Assembly: GCA_965224045.1 (NCBI GenBank)
Contig: CBDCYD010000007.1
Location: 124,001-188,000, forward strand
Source: Tectiglobus sp965224045
Lineage (GTDB): Bacteria > Pseudomonadota > Alphaproteobacteria > Rhizobiales > Hyphomicrobiaceae
Length of the DNA: 64,000 nt
Direction of reading: 5' to 3'
Program-made: the position numbers and the translations under genes
Notes under the pieces: model-generated
The model's input: the letters and a program-made list of their open reading frames with translations, nothing else
What the model was told of the DNA's origin: nothing
Databases searched by the model: none
Part shown: positions 14,898 to 23,821 of the stretch, piece by piece
Position numbering within the stretch: the first letter of the stretch is position 1
How the letters are laid out: every line of letters starts with the position of its first letter

Positions 14898-16355
14898 ATG
14901 AGCAATTTCACATTCCTTCAGGAACTGCTGAACACGGTCGCTGACCAGAGTCGCGGACTGATCCCCAAGTCGCTGTTCGGCGAGAACCCGGAACAGAGCC
15001 TGCAATCGCTGGTGCAAGCCCTGATGTCTGGCCGTGGCGAGGCCTCTGGCGTCGCCATCGCCCACCAGCTTGCCCGCCACTACGAATTGCTTTCATCGGA
15101 AGTCAAGCTAGCGTTTTTTCGGTACATCGCCGAAACCCTCCAACCCGACGCAGATGCCATTGCCGAAGCCGCCCGCGCCTATATCGACGATCCCAATCCG
15201 AAGGCCTTGTCGCGTCTCCAGACCAGCGTGACGAGCCCGACGCAGGAGTTTTTCCGGCGCCTCAACATGGCGCCCGGCGGCACGGCGGAAATTGTCCGCA
15301 TGCGTGAGGACTTGCTCGAATTCGTGCGCGAACATCCGGGGCACCTGGAACTGCCGGCAATCGACCTCGACATCGAGCACCTGCTCCAATCGTGGTTTAA
15401 CCGCGGTTTCCTCGTCCTGCGCCGTATCGATTGGAACACGCCGGCGACGATCCTCGACAAGATCATCGCTTACGAAGCTGTCCACGAAATCGGCGGTTGG
15501 GAGGACCTGCGCCGCCGCCTCGACCCGGCGGACCGGCGCTGCTTCGCCTTCTTCCACCCCTCACTGGTGGATGAACCGCTGATTTTCGTTCAGGTCGCTT
15601 TGATGAACGATACGCCGGGCGACATCGCGAGTGTTCTGGCCATGGAGCCGCCTGCGCACGATGCCGCCGCGAAGCCTCCGACGACTGCTGTCTTCTATTC
15701 GATTTCGAACTGCCAAAAGGGATTGCGCGGGATTTCATTCGGCAATTTCTTGATCAAGCAGGTGGTCGAGGAACTGTCGCGGGAATGCCCGTCGCTCAAG
15801 ACCTTCGTGACCCTCTCACCGGTGCCGGCATTCGCCAAGTGGCTGGCACGCATTGCCGAGGACGCCGCCGCGGCTGAACTCGATGAGCGCGGCCGTGCCG
15901 CCGTTGCGGCCTTGCGGGCAGGGGACTGGGTGAATGGTCCGGCCGGCGAACCGGACGCTGCAACGGATGCGCTGGCGCCGTCGGTGCAGGCTCTGGCCGC
16001 CATGTATTTCTTCAATGAAAAAAACGATAACGGCCGCCCGATAGATCCCGTCGCCCGGTTCCATCTCGGCAACGGCGCACGCCTTGAGCGGATCAACTGG
16101 CCGGCCGACATGTCCCAGCGCGGATTGCAGCAGGCACACGGACTAATGGTGAATTATCTCTACGTTCTCAATGACATAGAAAAGAACCACGAGGCCTATG
16201 CCAACAACGGCACGATTGCCGCCTCACGCGCCGTGCGTGCGCTCGTCAGGGCCCGTGCTCGCGGTAAGGAACCGGACAACTCGGACCTCCCGCAATTGGA
16301 GGATGCCGGCGCCAATAAGGTTGGTGAGGCGGAGGTCATCACCAAATCGGAATAA
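14898..16355 (+). CDS. Malonyl-CoA decarboxylase
   Basis: The 485-residue protein matches malonyl-CoA decarboxylase (MatA type), which converts malonyl-CoA to acetyl-CoA and CO2. It has an N-terminal helical domain (about 1-150) and a C-terminal GNAT-like catalytic domain. FFHPSLVDEPLIFVQVAL, FYSISNCQKGLRGISFGNFLIKQV and KTFVTLSPVPAFAKWL are recognisable family blocks, and FHLGNGARLERINW with MVNYLY lies near the end. ATG 14898 gives the natural N-terminus, although the upstream GACGAG is a weak ribosome site. No malonate transporter or malonyl-CoA synthetase gene is next to it. Confidence 0.93.
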   Translation: MSNFTFLQELLNTVADQSRGLIPKSLFGENPEQSLQSLVQALMSGRGEASGVAIAHQLARHYELLSSEVKLAFFRYIAETLQPDADAIAEAARAYIDDPNPKALSRLQTSVTSPTQEFFRRLNMAPGGTAEIVRMREDLLEFVREHPGHLELPAIDLDIEHLLQSWFNRGFLVLRRIDWNTPATILDKIIAYEAVHEIGGWEDLRRRLDPADRRCFAFFHPSLVDEPLIFVQVALMNDTPGDIASVLAMEPPAHDAAAKPPTTAVFYSISNCQKGLRGISFGNFLIKQVVEELSRECPSLKTFVTLSPVPAFAKWLARIAEDAAAAELDERGRAAVAALRAGDWVNGPAGEPDAATDALAPSVQALAAMYFFNEKNDNGRPIDPVARFHLGNGARLERINWPADMSQRGLQQAHGLMVNYLYVLNDIEKNHEAYANNGTIAASRAVRALVRARARGKEPDNSDLPQLEDAGANKVGEAEVITKSE

Positions 16356-16474
16356 GACTTACATCCTGGCCCGCGGCCAATGGCGTTAGGCTTGTGTGGT
16401 CTGGAGTGACGTGCACAATGCCCGGCAAATCCCTTTGCGGGAATTCAAGGATCTGCGAAAGAGGCAAGGATCAG

Positions 16475-17464
16475 ATGCGTTACGATGAAAGCGATCGCGA
16501 AAGCAGTAATGTTGAAGATCGCCGCGGTCGGGGTGGCGGGATGTTCCGCTTCCCGGGAGGTTTGGGCGGCGGGCGCCGCATCCGCATTCCGATGGGGCGG
16601 TCCGGCGGCGGTCTCAGCCTGACGACCTTGCTGATCATTGGCGCGATCATGCTGATGTTCGGCATCAATCCGCTGAAGCTTTTGACCGCCGGCGGCGGCA
16701 TGCCGGATCTCAGCCAAGTCCCACAGTTGCCGCGGCTGGACCGCACACCGCAACCGGGCGGAGGTCGCAATGCACAAGACATACCCGGCCTTGACCGCAA
16801 ATCTGGCACCGGAAACGCCAGCCAGGACCAAATGGCCAAATTTACCAAGCGCGTGCTTGCCGACACTGAAGACGTGTGGAACCGCGTGTTCCGGAGTTTC
16901 GGCAAGAACTATGCAGAACCGCGCCTGGTCTTGTTCAGCGGCTACACGCAAACGGCCTGCGGCACCGGCCAGTCGGCCATGGGCCCATTCTATTGCCCGC
17001 TGGACAAGAAGATCTACGTCGACCTGACATTCTATCAGGAATTGCGGCGGCGCTTTAAGGCACCTGGTGATTTCGCGCAGGCCTACGTCATCGCACACGA
17101 AGTCGGCCATCACGTCCAGACGCTGCTCGGCATAGCCGGCAAGGTGCAGCAGATGAAGCAGCGCTATCCGAGTTCTGCCAACCAGATCCAAGTCCGCATG
17201 GAACTCCAGGCCGATTGCCTGGCCGGCGTTTGGGCGAACCTCAACAACCAACTCAAGAACCGCCTAGAACCCGGCGACATCGAGGAAGGACTGAACGCTG
17301 CGAGCGCGATCGGAGATGACATGATCCAACGCCGCACGACCGGGCGGGTCGTACCCGACGCCTTCACCCACGGTTCGTCCGAGCAGCGTGTACGCTGGTT
17401 CCGCCGCGGCTTTGATTCCGGCCGCATGCAAGACTGCGATACGTTCAGCCAGCGCAAGCTCTAG
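16475..17464 (+). CDS. YpfJ-family putative zinc metallopeptidase
   Basis: The 329-residue protein has an N-terminal cytoplasmic segment rich in Arg and Gly, one transmembrane helix (about 48-66, LTTLLIIGAIMLMFGINPL), and a C-terminal Zn_peptidase domain. AHEVGHHVQ places the HExxH-like motif HEVGHH at 208-213, and ELQADCLAGVWA supplies the third metal ligand. GPFYCPLDKKIYVDL is a family signature. AAGGA upstream supports ATG 16475. It is probably membrane anchored; proteolysis has not been generally shown for the family. Its TAG stop lies at the left edge of a dispersed palindromic repeat. Confidence 0.93.
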   Translation: MRYDESDRESSNVEDRRGRGGGMFRFPGGLGGGRRIRIPMGRSGGGLSLTTLLIIGAIMLMFGINPLKLLTAGGGMPDLSQVPQLPRLDRTPQPGGGRNAQDIPGLDRKSGTGNASQDQMAKFTKRVLADTEDVWNRVFRSFGKNYAEPRLVLFSGYTQTACGTGQSAMGPFYCPLDKKIYVDLTFYQELRRRFKAPGDFAQAYVIAHEVGHHVQTLLGIAGKVQQMKQRYPSSANQIQVRMELQADCLAGVWANLNNQLKNRLEPGDIEEGLNAASAIGDDMIQRRTTGRVVPDAFTHGSSEQRVRWFRRGFDSGRMQDCDTFSQRKL

Positions 17465-17596
17465 ATCATCGTGCCTTGAGTTGGAACCGCTGTCTCGGCT
17501 CCAACTTTAGGCACAAAGATGATCGCCTCCAAGGAATCGAGCAACTTTCTGCTTTTATTCGGACTCGATCCGCCTCCGAATTAAAGCCGGTTGCTC
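17464..17596. repeat. Dispersed double-hairpin repeat, copy A
   Basis: This 133-base element consists of two hairpins. The first runs from GATCATC (17464-17470) to GATGATC (17518-17524) with AGTTGGA/TCCAACT inside. The second runs from GAGCAAC (17539-17545) to GTTGCTC (17590-17596) with a stem GCTTTTATTCGG/CCGAATTAAAGC. A second copy of exactly the same length lies at 51136-51268, and about 109 of 133 positions are identical by hand count with no gaps. Its first base is the last base of the ypfJ-type gene's stop codon. Confidence 0.85.
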
Positions 17597-17933
17597 TAAG
17601 CACTGGGAACAGGGGCTGCAGATCCGGAGACCGCCCTTTTGACAACGTCTTGTCGTATTGGGCGCGATGACTTCCAAACTCCGGCCTTCTGACGATTTCT
17701 CGCAGGCCGCCGCTGTTTGACCTGACCGGCAGTAGGATTGGGCCGGCATTTGAGCGCCGCAGGCCCGCGCAGTGCCGTTCATGCGCCAAGCCTCCGGAGC
17801 CTAACGGCCCTGGCTCCTTGTCTGGGGTGCGCAATCGCACAAAGCGGCCATTTTCGACCGCATTTGCGCAAGGACACTCTTCGTTTCGTTGGCGCGCTTT
17901 GCTGAACGGCTCATCGGTTGACTGCAGCACACA
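17597..17933. other. Intergenic stretch without recognised gene
   Basis: Together with the repeat it forms the convergent gap between the YpfJ-type gene and the SPOR gene. Open frames here have no recognisable domain, no ribosome site, and most run through the repeat. Nothing further could be supported. Confidence 0.5.
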
Positions 17934-18914
17934 TCAGAGCGCATTGCCGACAAATTCGCCGACCCCGCACGTTACGCCGGAAACCCGCAGCGCTGAGCAC
18001 AGCCGGTCGGCTTCGACGCGGTCAGCCAACGGTCCGGCGAGGAGCCGGTAGGGGCCCTTGTCGCCCATCACGTCGTAGCGCGGCTGCAGCGACCCAAGCA
18101 ACGTCGGGTGTTGTCGGGACAGCTGCTGCCAGCTCGCACGCAAACCGTCGACGGACGGCGCGGCCGAGACAACCACCGCACTAGCCGGCGGTGCGACGTC
18201 CGCAGGCTTCACGGTCGGTGAGCCGAATTGGATCGCCGGCGACTTGGCCGCTACGCGGTTGACGGTGTCTTGGCTGTTGGTCACCCGTGGGATCACGAGG
18301 GTTGATCCGGTGGTGCCGATAACGTCCTGCCTCTTCGGAATGCTGCCGGTGACAATTCGGCCATCGCGTGCGCTGTTCAATACCACAGCTGCCACACCGC
18401 CGCCCTGCGAGGTGACCACCGCCGGTGCCGCCCGTGCGACCGGCACGCGTTCGGGCAGTGGCGGAAGTTTGCGTGAGGCGACAACGACGGCTTTCTTGGC
18501 CGGGACGAGTGGCTGCTGCTGTTGCTCGACCGTGGCTGGTTTTTCAACTTCGGGCTGTTTTTCCGGTTCGATGGTTGGCGGCGTTGGTGGTTTGTCCGCG
18601 ATTGCCGGAACATCTCGCGTTTCGACCACCCGATTCGCCTGCACTTCTTCGCCGACGCGTTCCAGCTTGACCTGCAGGCCTTTGACTGTCTCCCGCAAGG
18701 TCTTCAATTCGGCGACCATGCGGCGTCGGTCCGCCTGCGCGGCTTCCGTACGCGCTTCAACTGCCGCACCGGTTATCTGATCGACAAACCCGGGTCGCGT
18801 AGCGGTCAGCACGAAGTAGCTTACGGCCACCCCGGCCAGGGCAACCCAGCAGAGCGTGTAAAGCCGCCAGAAAAGAGATGCGCGCACTCGCGTGCCGCCA
18901 GCCGCTGCGGTCAT
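17934..18914 (-). CDS. Membrane-anchored SPOR domain protein
   Basis: The 326-residue protein has a short cytoplasmic N-terminus, one transmembrane helix (about 14-34, LFWRLYTLCWVALAGVAVSYFV) and a coiled-coil-prone stretch (ARTEAAQADRRRMVAELKTLRETVKGL, about 54-80). A proline-rich, low-complexity linker follows, and the end resembles a SPOR domain (about 255-326, with YRLLAGPLADRVEADRLCSALR). SPOR domains bind denuded glycan at the division septum, so a role in division or septal wall remodelling is likely. GGAG nine bases upstream supports ATG 18914. The linker composition makes further assignment impossible. Confidence 0.78.
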   Translation of the reverse strand: MTAAAGGTRVRASLFWRLYTLCWVALAGVAVSYFVLTATRPGFVDQITGAAVEARTEAAQADRRRMVAELKTLRETVKGLQVKLERVGEEVQANRVVETRDVPAIADKPPTPPTIEPEKQPEVEKPATVEQQQQPLVPAKKAVVVASRKLPPLPERVPVARAAPAVVTSQGGGVAAVVLNSARDGRIVTGSIPKRQDVIGTTGSTLVIPRVTNSQDTVNRVAAKSPAIQFGSPTVKPADVAPPASAVVVSAAPSVDGLRASWQQLSRQHPTLLGSLQPRYDVMGDKGPYRLLAGPLADRVEADRLCSALRVSGVTCGVGEFVGNAL

Positions 18915-19330
18915 TGTCAGAACTCCGGACGTGAATCTCAGGAGGCCCAAATGACGCGAGCCGAGCACAACGCAAAATGCTGATGGGGGCAAAGTAGTCG
19001 GATGTCCCGGCTGGTCAATAAATGGCGTGATTGTGGCATCACACCCCTGTGGACAGTGCAGCCAAGCCACAATGCAGCGCCTGAAGATCTCACAAAAATA
19101 AAGATTTACAGCATATACTCACCATTTTTCACGACTCACCATAGGACTGTGCATCCAAAGTGCGCAGTACGGATGGGCTTATCGCGGCAATCGCGGCCGA
19201 AAGGCGCAAGAATTGCACAGCCATAGGGGTTGGGATAAGTCGACGCTGGACGTACGGAGCAAGGTTCGGCGTGCGCACTGGACGCGAGCGCCCTGAGGCG
19301 CCGAGGTGATTCCGCAGAAGGTCAAACGAA
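18915..19330. other. Divergent intergenic region between the SPOR gene and glmU
   Basis: The 416 bases hold an AT-rich patch at 19095-19133, unlike the GC-rich surroundings, with a -10-like TATACT at 19114-19119. No matching -35 box was seen on the plus strand. The patch probably holds the promoter for glmU, the SPOR gene, or both. No RNA gene or coding frame is supported. Confidence 0.35.
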
Positions 19331-20680
19331 ATGACAGCTCAGACGGTGCTATCGATCATCCTGGCCGCCGGCAAAGGCAAGCGGATGCGCTCGAACGTGC
19401 CTAAGCCGCTGCATGCCATCGCCGGTCGTTCGATGCTCGGCCATGTCATGACCACAGCCCGTGCCGCCGGCCACGACAAGCTCGCAGTTGTCATTGCCCC
19501 CGGCATGGAAGACGTGGCCCACGAAGCGCAACGCCATGCGCCGGGCGCATTGACCTTTACCCAGCAGGGTCAGCGCGGCACTGCGGATGCCGTGCTCGCC
19601 GCACGCCCCGCCATCGCCGGCCACGCAAGCGACATCTTCGTGCTTTTCTCCGACACACCACTGCTGACACCCGAGACCCTGGGCAGGATGTCACAGACGC
19701 TGGACGACGGCGCGCAGGTGGTCGTCCTCGGTTTCGAGGCCACTGACCCGACCGGTTATGGCCGTCTCCTGACCGACACGGATGACAATTTGATTGCCAT
19801 CCGCGAACACCGCGATGCCAGCCCCGCTGAGCGTCGCACCCGGCTGTGCAATTCCGGTGTCATGGCCTTCAGGGTCCCCAACCTGCTCGCCCTTTTGGAT
19901 GAAATCACCGATGACAACGCCCAAGGAGAATTGTATCTCACCGACATCGTCGAAATCGCGCGCCGTCATCAACTCAACTGCCGATCTGTTACGTGCGCAG
20001 AAAACGAACTCCTCGGCATCAACGACCGCGCTCAGCTCGCGCAAGCCGAAACGGAATACCAAAGGCGGCGCCGGCTCGAAGTCATGCATGCAGGCGCCAC
20101 CCTGATCGACCCGGCGACTGTATGGTTTTCCCACGACACCAAGGTCGGCCGCGACGTGGTTATAGAACCCAACGTCTTTTTCGGTCCGGGTGTGACGATC
20201 GAGGACGGCGCGACAATCCTGGCCAATTCCCACCTTGAGGGTGCAATGGTTGGCACTGGTGCCCGGATCGGGCCGTTTGCGCGCCTGCGTCCGGGTGCCA
20301 ACGTCGGTGCCAAGGCGCGGGTCGGCAATTTTGTCGAGGTCAAGAACGTCGCCATGGGACCGGGCGCCAAGGCCAATCATCTCGCCTACCTGGGCGATGG
20401 CACCGTTGGTGCGGCAGCCAACATCGGTGCCGGCACGATCTTTTGCAACTACGACGGCTTTCGCAAACATCGAACGGAAATTGGTGAAGGGGCCTTTGTT
20501 GGCTCCAACACGGCCCTGGTTGCCCCGGTGAAGATTGGCGACGGCGCCTTCGTCGGGTCCGGCAGCGTCGTAACCCGCAACGTGCCAGCGGATGCACTTG
20601 CGCTGGAGCGCTCCGAACAAACCCACCGCGAAGGTTGGGCGGCAAAGTTTCGCGCCCTGATGTCGCGCAAGAAGTCGTGA
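19331..20680 (+). CDS. glmU: Bifunctional GlmU: glucosamine-1-phosphate acetyltransferase / UDP-GlcNAc pyrophosphorylase
   Basis: The 449-residue protein has the full two-domain layout. The N-terminal nucleotidyltransferase begins ILAAGKGKRMRS (10-21) with FTQQGQRGTADAVLAA following. The C-terminal left-handed beta-helix (about 250-430) is made of hexapeptide turns such as VFFGPGVTIEDGATI, with RLRPGANVGAKARVGNFVEVKN and NHLAYLGDGTVG supplying the acetyl-CoA site. It makes UDP-GlcNAc for peptidoglycan and lipid A. AGAAGG supports ATG 19331. glmS follows on the same strand after 123 bases, so the two steps on either side of GlmM are neighbours. Confidence 0.97.
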   Translation: MTAQTVLSIILAAGKGKRMRSNVPKPLHAIAGRSMLGHVMTTARAAGHDKLAVVIAPGMEDVAHEAQRHAPGALTFTQQGQRGTADAVLAARPAIAGHASDIFVLFSDTPLLTPETLGRMSQTLDDGAQVVVLGFEATDPTGYGRLLTDTDDNLIAIREHRDASPAERRTRLCNSGVMAFRVPNLLALLDEITDDNAQGELYLTDIVEIARRHQLNCRSVTCAENELLGINDRAQLAQAETEYQRRRRLEVMHAGATLIDPATVWFSHDTKVGRDVVIEPNVFFGPGVTIEDGATILANSHLEGAMVGTGARIGPFARLRPGANVGAKARVGNFVEVKNVAMGPGAKANHLAYLGDGTVGAAANIGAGTIFCNYDGFRKHRTEIGEGAFVGSNTALVAPVKIGDGAFVGSGSVVTRNVPADALALERSEQTHREGWAAKFRALMSRKKS

Positions 20681-20803
20681 TGCCCTTTCTGGCGCCCGCG
20701 GCAATGAACGGTAACAGTCTTTGAATTGAGAACACCCTGGCGACGCGGGTAACTCAGAAACAAGATCGTCGAACAGCCACCCATCCAGCTCGAAGGACTT
20801 CCT

Positions 20804-22624
20804 ATGTGCGGCATCGTCGGAATTCTCGGTTCAAAACCGGTTGCCAGCGACATCGTCGAGGCCCTGCGTCGCCTCGAGTATCGCGGATATGACTCGGCCG
20901 GCATCGCGACGGTTCTGCAAGGCCGGCTCGACCGGCGCCGCGCCGAAGGAAAGTTGAACAATCTCGCTGCGCGCCTGTCGGACGAGCCGCTCGGCGGGCA
21001 CGCCGGCATCGGTCATACGCGCTGGGCCACGCATGGCCGGCCGACGGAGGACAACGCCCACCCGCACATGGATGCCCGCGTTTCGGTCGTCCACAACGGC
21101 ATTATCGAGAACTTCCGCGAATTGCGCGACGAGTTGAGGGAAGCGGGCCGCGTCTTTCAGTCGGAGACCGACACGGAAACCGTCGTCCATCTCATTTCGC
21201 ATTTCATGGACGGCGGAGCCAGCCCGAAGGATGCCGTCGGGAAGGCGCTGGAGCGCCTCAAGGGCGCCTTCGCGTTGGGCATTATCTTCGCAGAGCACGA
21301 TGATCTGATGATTGCCGCCCGCCAGGGCAGCCCGCTCGCCATCGGCCATGGTGAAAGGGAAATGTACCTGGGCTCGGATGCCATCGCCCTGGCACCGTTC
21401 ACCTCGGCCATCACTTATCTAGAAGAAGGCGACTGGGCGGTCATCACGCGCACCGATACGACGATATACGACCGCGCTGGCAACGTCGTCGAACGCCCCG
21501 TCAGCACGTCGGTTGCAAGTGCGCTGACGGTCGACAAGGGAAACCATCGCCACTTCATGCACAAAGAGATCCACGAACAGCCCGAGGTGATCTCCCACAC
21601 GTTGACAAACTACATCGATATGGCCGCTCGTCGCGTCGATTTTCCGGACATCGGCATCGACCTGACGACGATAGACAGGGTCACGATTTCGGCCTGCGGC
21701 ACGGCCTTTTACGCCGGCCTGATCGCCAAGTACTGGATCGAACGTTACGCCCGACTGCCGGTTGAAATCGATGTTGCATCGGAAATGCGCTATCGCGAGG
21801 CGCCACTTCCGGCCAATGGACTGGCCGTATTCGTGTCTCAGTCCGGCGAGACCGCAGACACCCTGGCAACCTTGCGCTATTGCAGGGCGCAAAACCAGCG
21901 CATTGCCTCGATTGTCAATGTGCGCACGTCAAGCATTGCACGCGAATCCGACGCCATATTGCCGACGCTCGCCGGGCCTGAAATCGGCGTTGCATCAACC
22001 AAGGCGTTCACCTGCCAGCTCGCCGCCCTTGCCTGTCTCACTTTGGCGACGGCGCGCGCGCGGGGCACTATCACGATTGCCGAAGAAGAGGCGATCATCG
22101 GCGCGCTGACCGAGGTGCCCCGCCATATTGCCAACATGCTCCGCGGTGAGCAGACCTACATCGCCCTCGCCCAGGATCTCGCCAAAGCCGATGACGTGCT
22201 CTATCTCGGCCGCGGCATCAATTTCCCGATTGCACTGGAAGGCGCGCTCAAGCTGAAGGAGATCTCGTACATCCACGCCGAGGGCTATGCGGCCGGCGAA
22301 CTTAAGCACGGACCGATCGCGCTGATCGACGAAAAAATGCCCGTCATCGTAGTCGCGCCGAAAGACCGGCTGTTCGACAAAACGGTTTCCAACATGCAAG
22401 AAGTCGCAGCCCGCGGTGGCCAGATTATCCTGATTTCAGACGCTGGCCGCGATGAGGTTGGATGTGAACTGCTCGCGCACCTGCAAACGCCGGCCGTGCA
22501 CCCGTTCGCACAACCGCTCGTACAAGCTCTGCCGATACAACTGATCGCATATCACACCGCCGTCGTCATGGGCACGGATGTGGATCAACCACGCAATCTT
22601 GCGAAATCCGTCACCGTTGAATAG
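20804..22624 (+). CDS. glmS: Glutamine--fructose-6-phosphate aminotransferase (isomerizing)
   Basis: The 606-residue protein begins MCGIVG, with the catalytic Cys exposed after Met removal, followed by the class II glutamine amidotransferase domain (GHTRWATHGRPTEDNAHPH). Two SIS domains come after it, seen in FVSQSGETADTLATLR and ALEGALKLKEISYIHAEGYAAGELKHGPIAL. It makes glucosamine-6-phosphate, the entry step of amino sugar synthesis. AAGGACTTCCT precedes ATG 20804. No ribozyme-like leader fits in the 123-base gap, in line with proteobacterial glmS genes. The identification is firm. Confidence 0.97.
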   Translation: MCGIVGILGSKPVASDIVEALRRLEYRGYDSAGIATVLQGRLDRRRAEGKLNNLAARLSDEPLGGHAGIGHTRWATHGRPTEDNAHPHMDARVSVVHNGIIENFRELRDELREAGRVFQSETDTETVVHLISHFMDGGASPKDAVGKALERLKGAFALGIIFAEHDDLMIAARQGSPLAIGHGEREMYLGSDAIALAPFTSAITYLEEGDWAVITRTDTTIYDRAGNVVERPVSTSVASALTVDKGNHRHFMHKEIHEQPEVISHTLTNYIDMAARRVDFPDIGIDLTTIDRVTISACGTAFYAGLIAKYWIERYARLPVEIDVASEMRYREAPLPANGLAVFVSQSGETADTLATLRYCRAQNQRIASIVNVRTSSIARESDAILPTLAGPEIGVASTKAFTCQLAALACLTLATARARGTITIAEEEAIIGALTEVPRHIANMLRGEQTYIALAQDLAKADDVLYLGRGINFPIALEGALKLKEISYIHAEGYAAGELKHGPIALIDEKMPVIVVAPKDRLFDKTVSNMQEVAARGGQIILISDAGRDEVGCELLAHLQTPAVHPFAQPLVQALPIQLIAYHTAVVMGTDVDQPRNLAKSVTVE

Positions 22625-22739
22625 GACTCTTGACTGAGTCGCGGCAGAATCGGCTAACGGCATGAAATTGCCCCAAACTTCTGTCGCATTGCATTTTTGA
22701 ACGCGTCCGGCAGGCAGCGTCGCCGCCAGGGAAACCGCC

Positions 22740-23795
22740 ATGACCGTCAAGCGCTGGTTCGCAGTATTGATTTGCACCGCTTTTTTGGGCTTCGCACCAG
22801 TCTCGCCGGGAATTGCTCAAAATGCGAAGTCAGCCGCCAAACCTGCAGTGCAGGCCAAGAAGCTCACGCGGAAACAGGCCCAGGACGTGTTGCGCGCCGG
22901 CTACGATCTGCTCAAGGCCAAGAAGACCAAGAGCGCCATCGTCGAGTTCTCACGTGCATTGAATTCTGGCGCGCTCCGGCGCAACGAAATGGCCAAGGCG
23001 CTGTTCTATCGCGGCCGGGCTTACCGCGCGACCAAGCAGCCGGCCAATGCCATATCAGACCTCACGAGCGCGCTGTGGCTTAAGGGTGCGCTCAGCGAAG
23101 CCGAGAGAAAGGAAGCTCTGAAGGAACGCCAGCTCGCATATTCGGATGCCGGCGTCGGTGTTGGTTCCAGCTCCTTTGGTCAAACCATCGTGCAGCCGAA
23201 TCAGCAAACGACACAACCGAAGCGGCCCGTCGGAACGGCTTCGACGTCTCGCGCGGTCGCGCGGCCCAAACCGGCACAGCCAAGCGGCTGGCAAACCTCC
23301 ACCAAGCCGCAACCGTTGCCGACTACCACCGGTTCAACCACGCCGTCACCGTTGACCAGCGCCACCAACGGCATCACGTCATTCTTCAGCGGGCTCTTCG
23401 GTTCCGATCAGTCAGGGACCGCACAAAGCAGCGCCACCGCCCAGCCGACTTCGGGTTCGACCGCCTGGTCGTCAACGGTGCAACCCGTCAGAACGTCCAC
23501 CCGCACTGCGCGTCGCACAAGCGCTACGCGTTCGGTTCCGCAGGCGCGCTACAGTGTTCAGGTAGCCTCCTACCGCGATCGCCAGCAGGCCCAGGCACTG
23601 GCGCGCAAACTGGCAGCGCAACACGCCCCGCTCCTGCGCGGGCTTAAGCCGGTTGTTGAGCAGCAGGCCGTCGGCAATATGGGGACCTTCTACCATGTCC
23701 GCGTGCGCCCGTTCCAATCGGCCGGCGCACCAAGCCCGTTATGCAGGAAACTCCTGGCCTCCGGCCTTGATTGTCTCGTCACCAAGATGCGCTGA
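22740..23795 (+). CDS. Exported protein with a TPR-like region and C-terminal SPOR domain
   Basis: The 351-residue protein starts with a signal peptide (about 1-26, ending PGIAQ). A helical region with one or two TPR-like units follows (about 42-125: GYDLLKAKKTKSAIVEFSRALNSG, then KALFYRGRAYRATKQPANAISDLTSAL). Next comes a long linker rich in Thr, Ser, Gln and Pro, and a SPOR domain at the end (ARYSVQVASYRDRQQAQALARKLAA). It should work in the periplasm near the septal wall. AGGGAAACCGCC precedes ATG 22740. It is the second SPOR protein in this region and follows glmS by 115 bases on the same strand. Confidence 0.85.
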   Translation: MTVKRWFAVLICTAFLGFAPVSPGIAQNAKSAAKPAVQAKKLTRKQAQDVLRAGYDLLKAKKTKSAIVEFSRALNSGALRRNEMAKALFYRGRAYRATKQPANAISDLTSALWLKGALSEAERKEALKERQLAYSDAGVGVGSSSFGQTIVQPNQQTTQPKRPVGTASTSRAVARPKPAQPSGWQTSTKPQPLPTTTGSTTPSPLTSATNGITSFFSGLFGSDQSGTAQSSATAQPTSGSTAWSSTVQPVRTSTRTARRTSATRSVPQARYSVQVASYRDRQQAQALARKLAAQHAPLLRGLKPVVEQQAVGNMGTFYHVRVRPFQSAGAPSPLCRKLLASGLDCLVTKMR

Positions 23796-23821
23796 CGTGC
23801 ATCAACCGCCCGGCCCTGACA

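Noticed and set aside
17466..17930. A 154-codon minus-strand frame
   Set aside because: It includes the whole palindromic repeat copy A and shows no domain or ribosome site.
20681..20803. Possible glmS ribozyme or riboswitch in the glmS leader
   Set aside because: The gap is too short for the known ribozyme, no matching core was seen, and such ribozymes belong mainly to Firmicutes.
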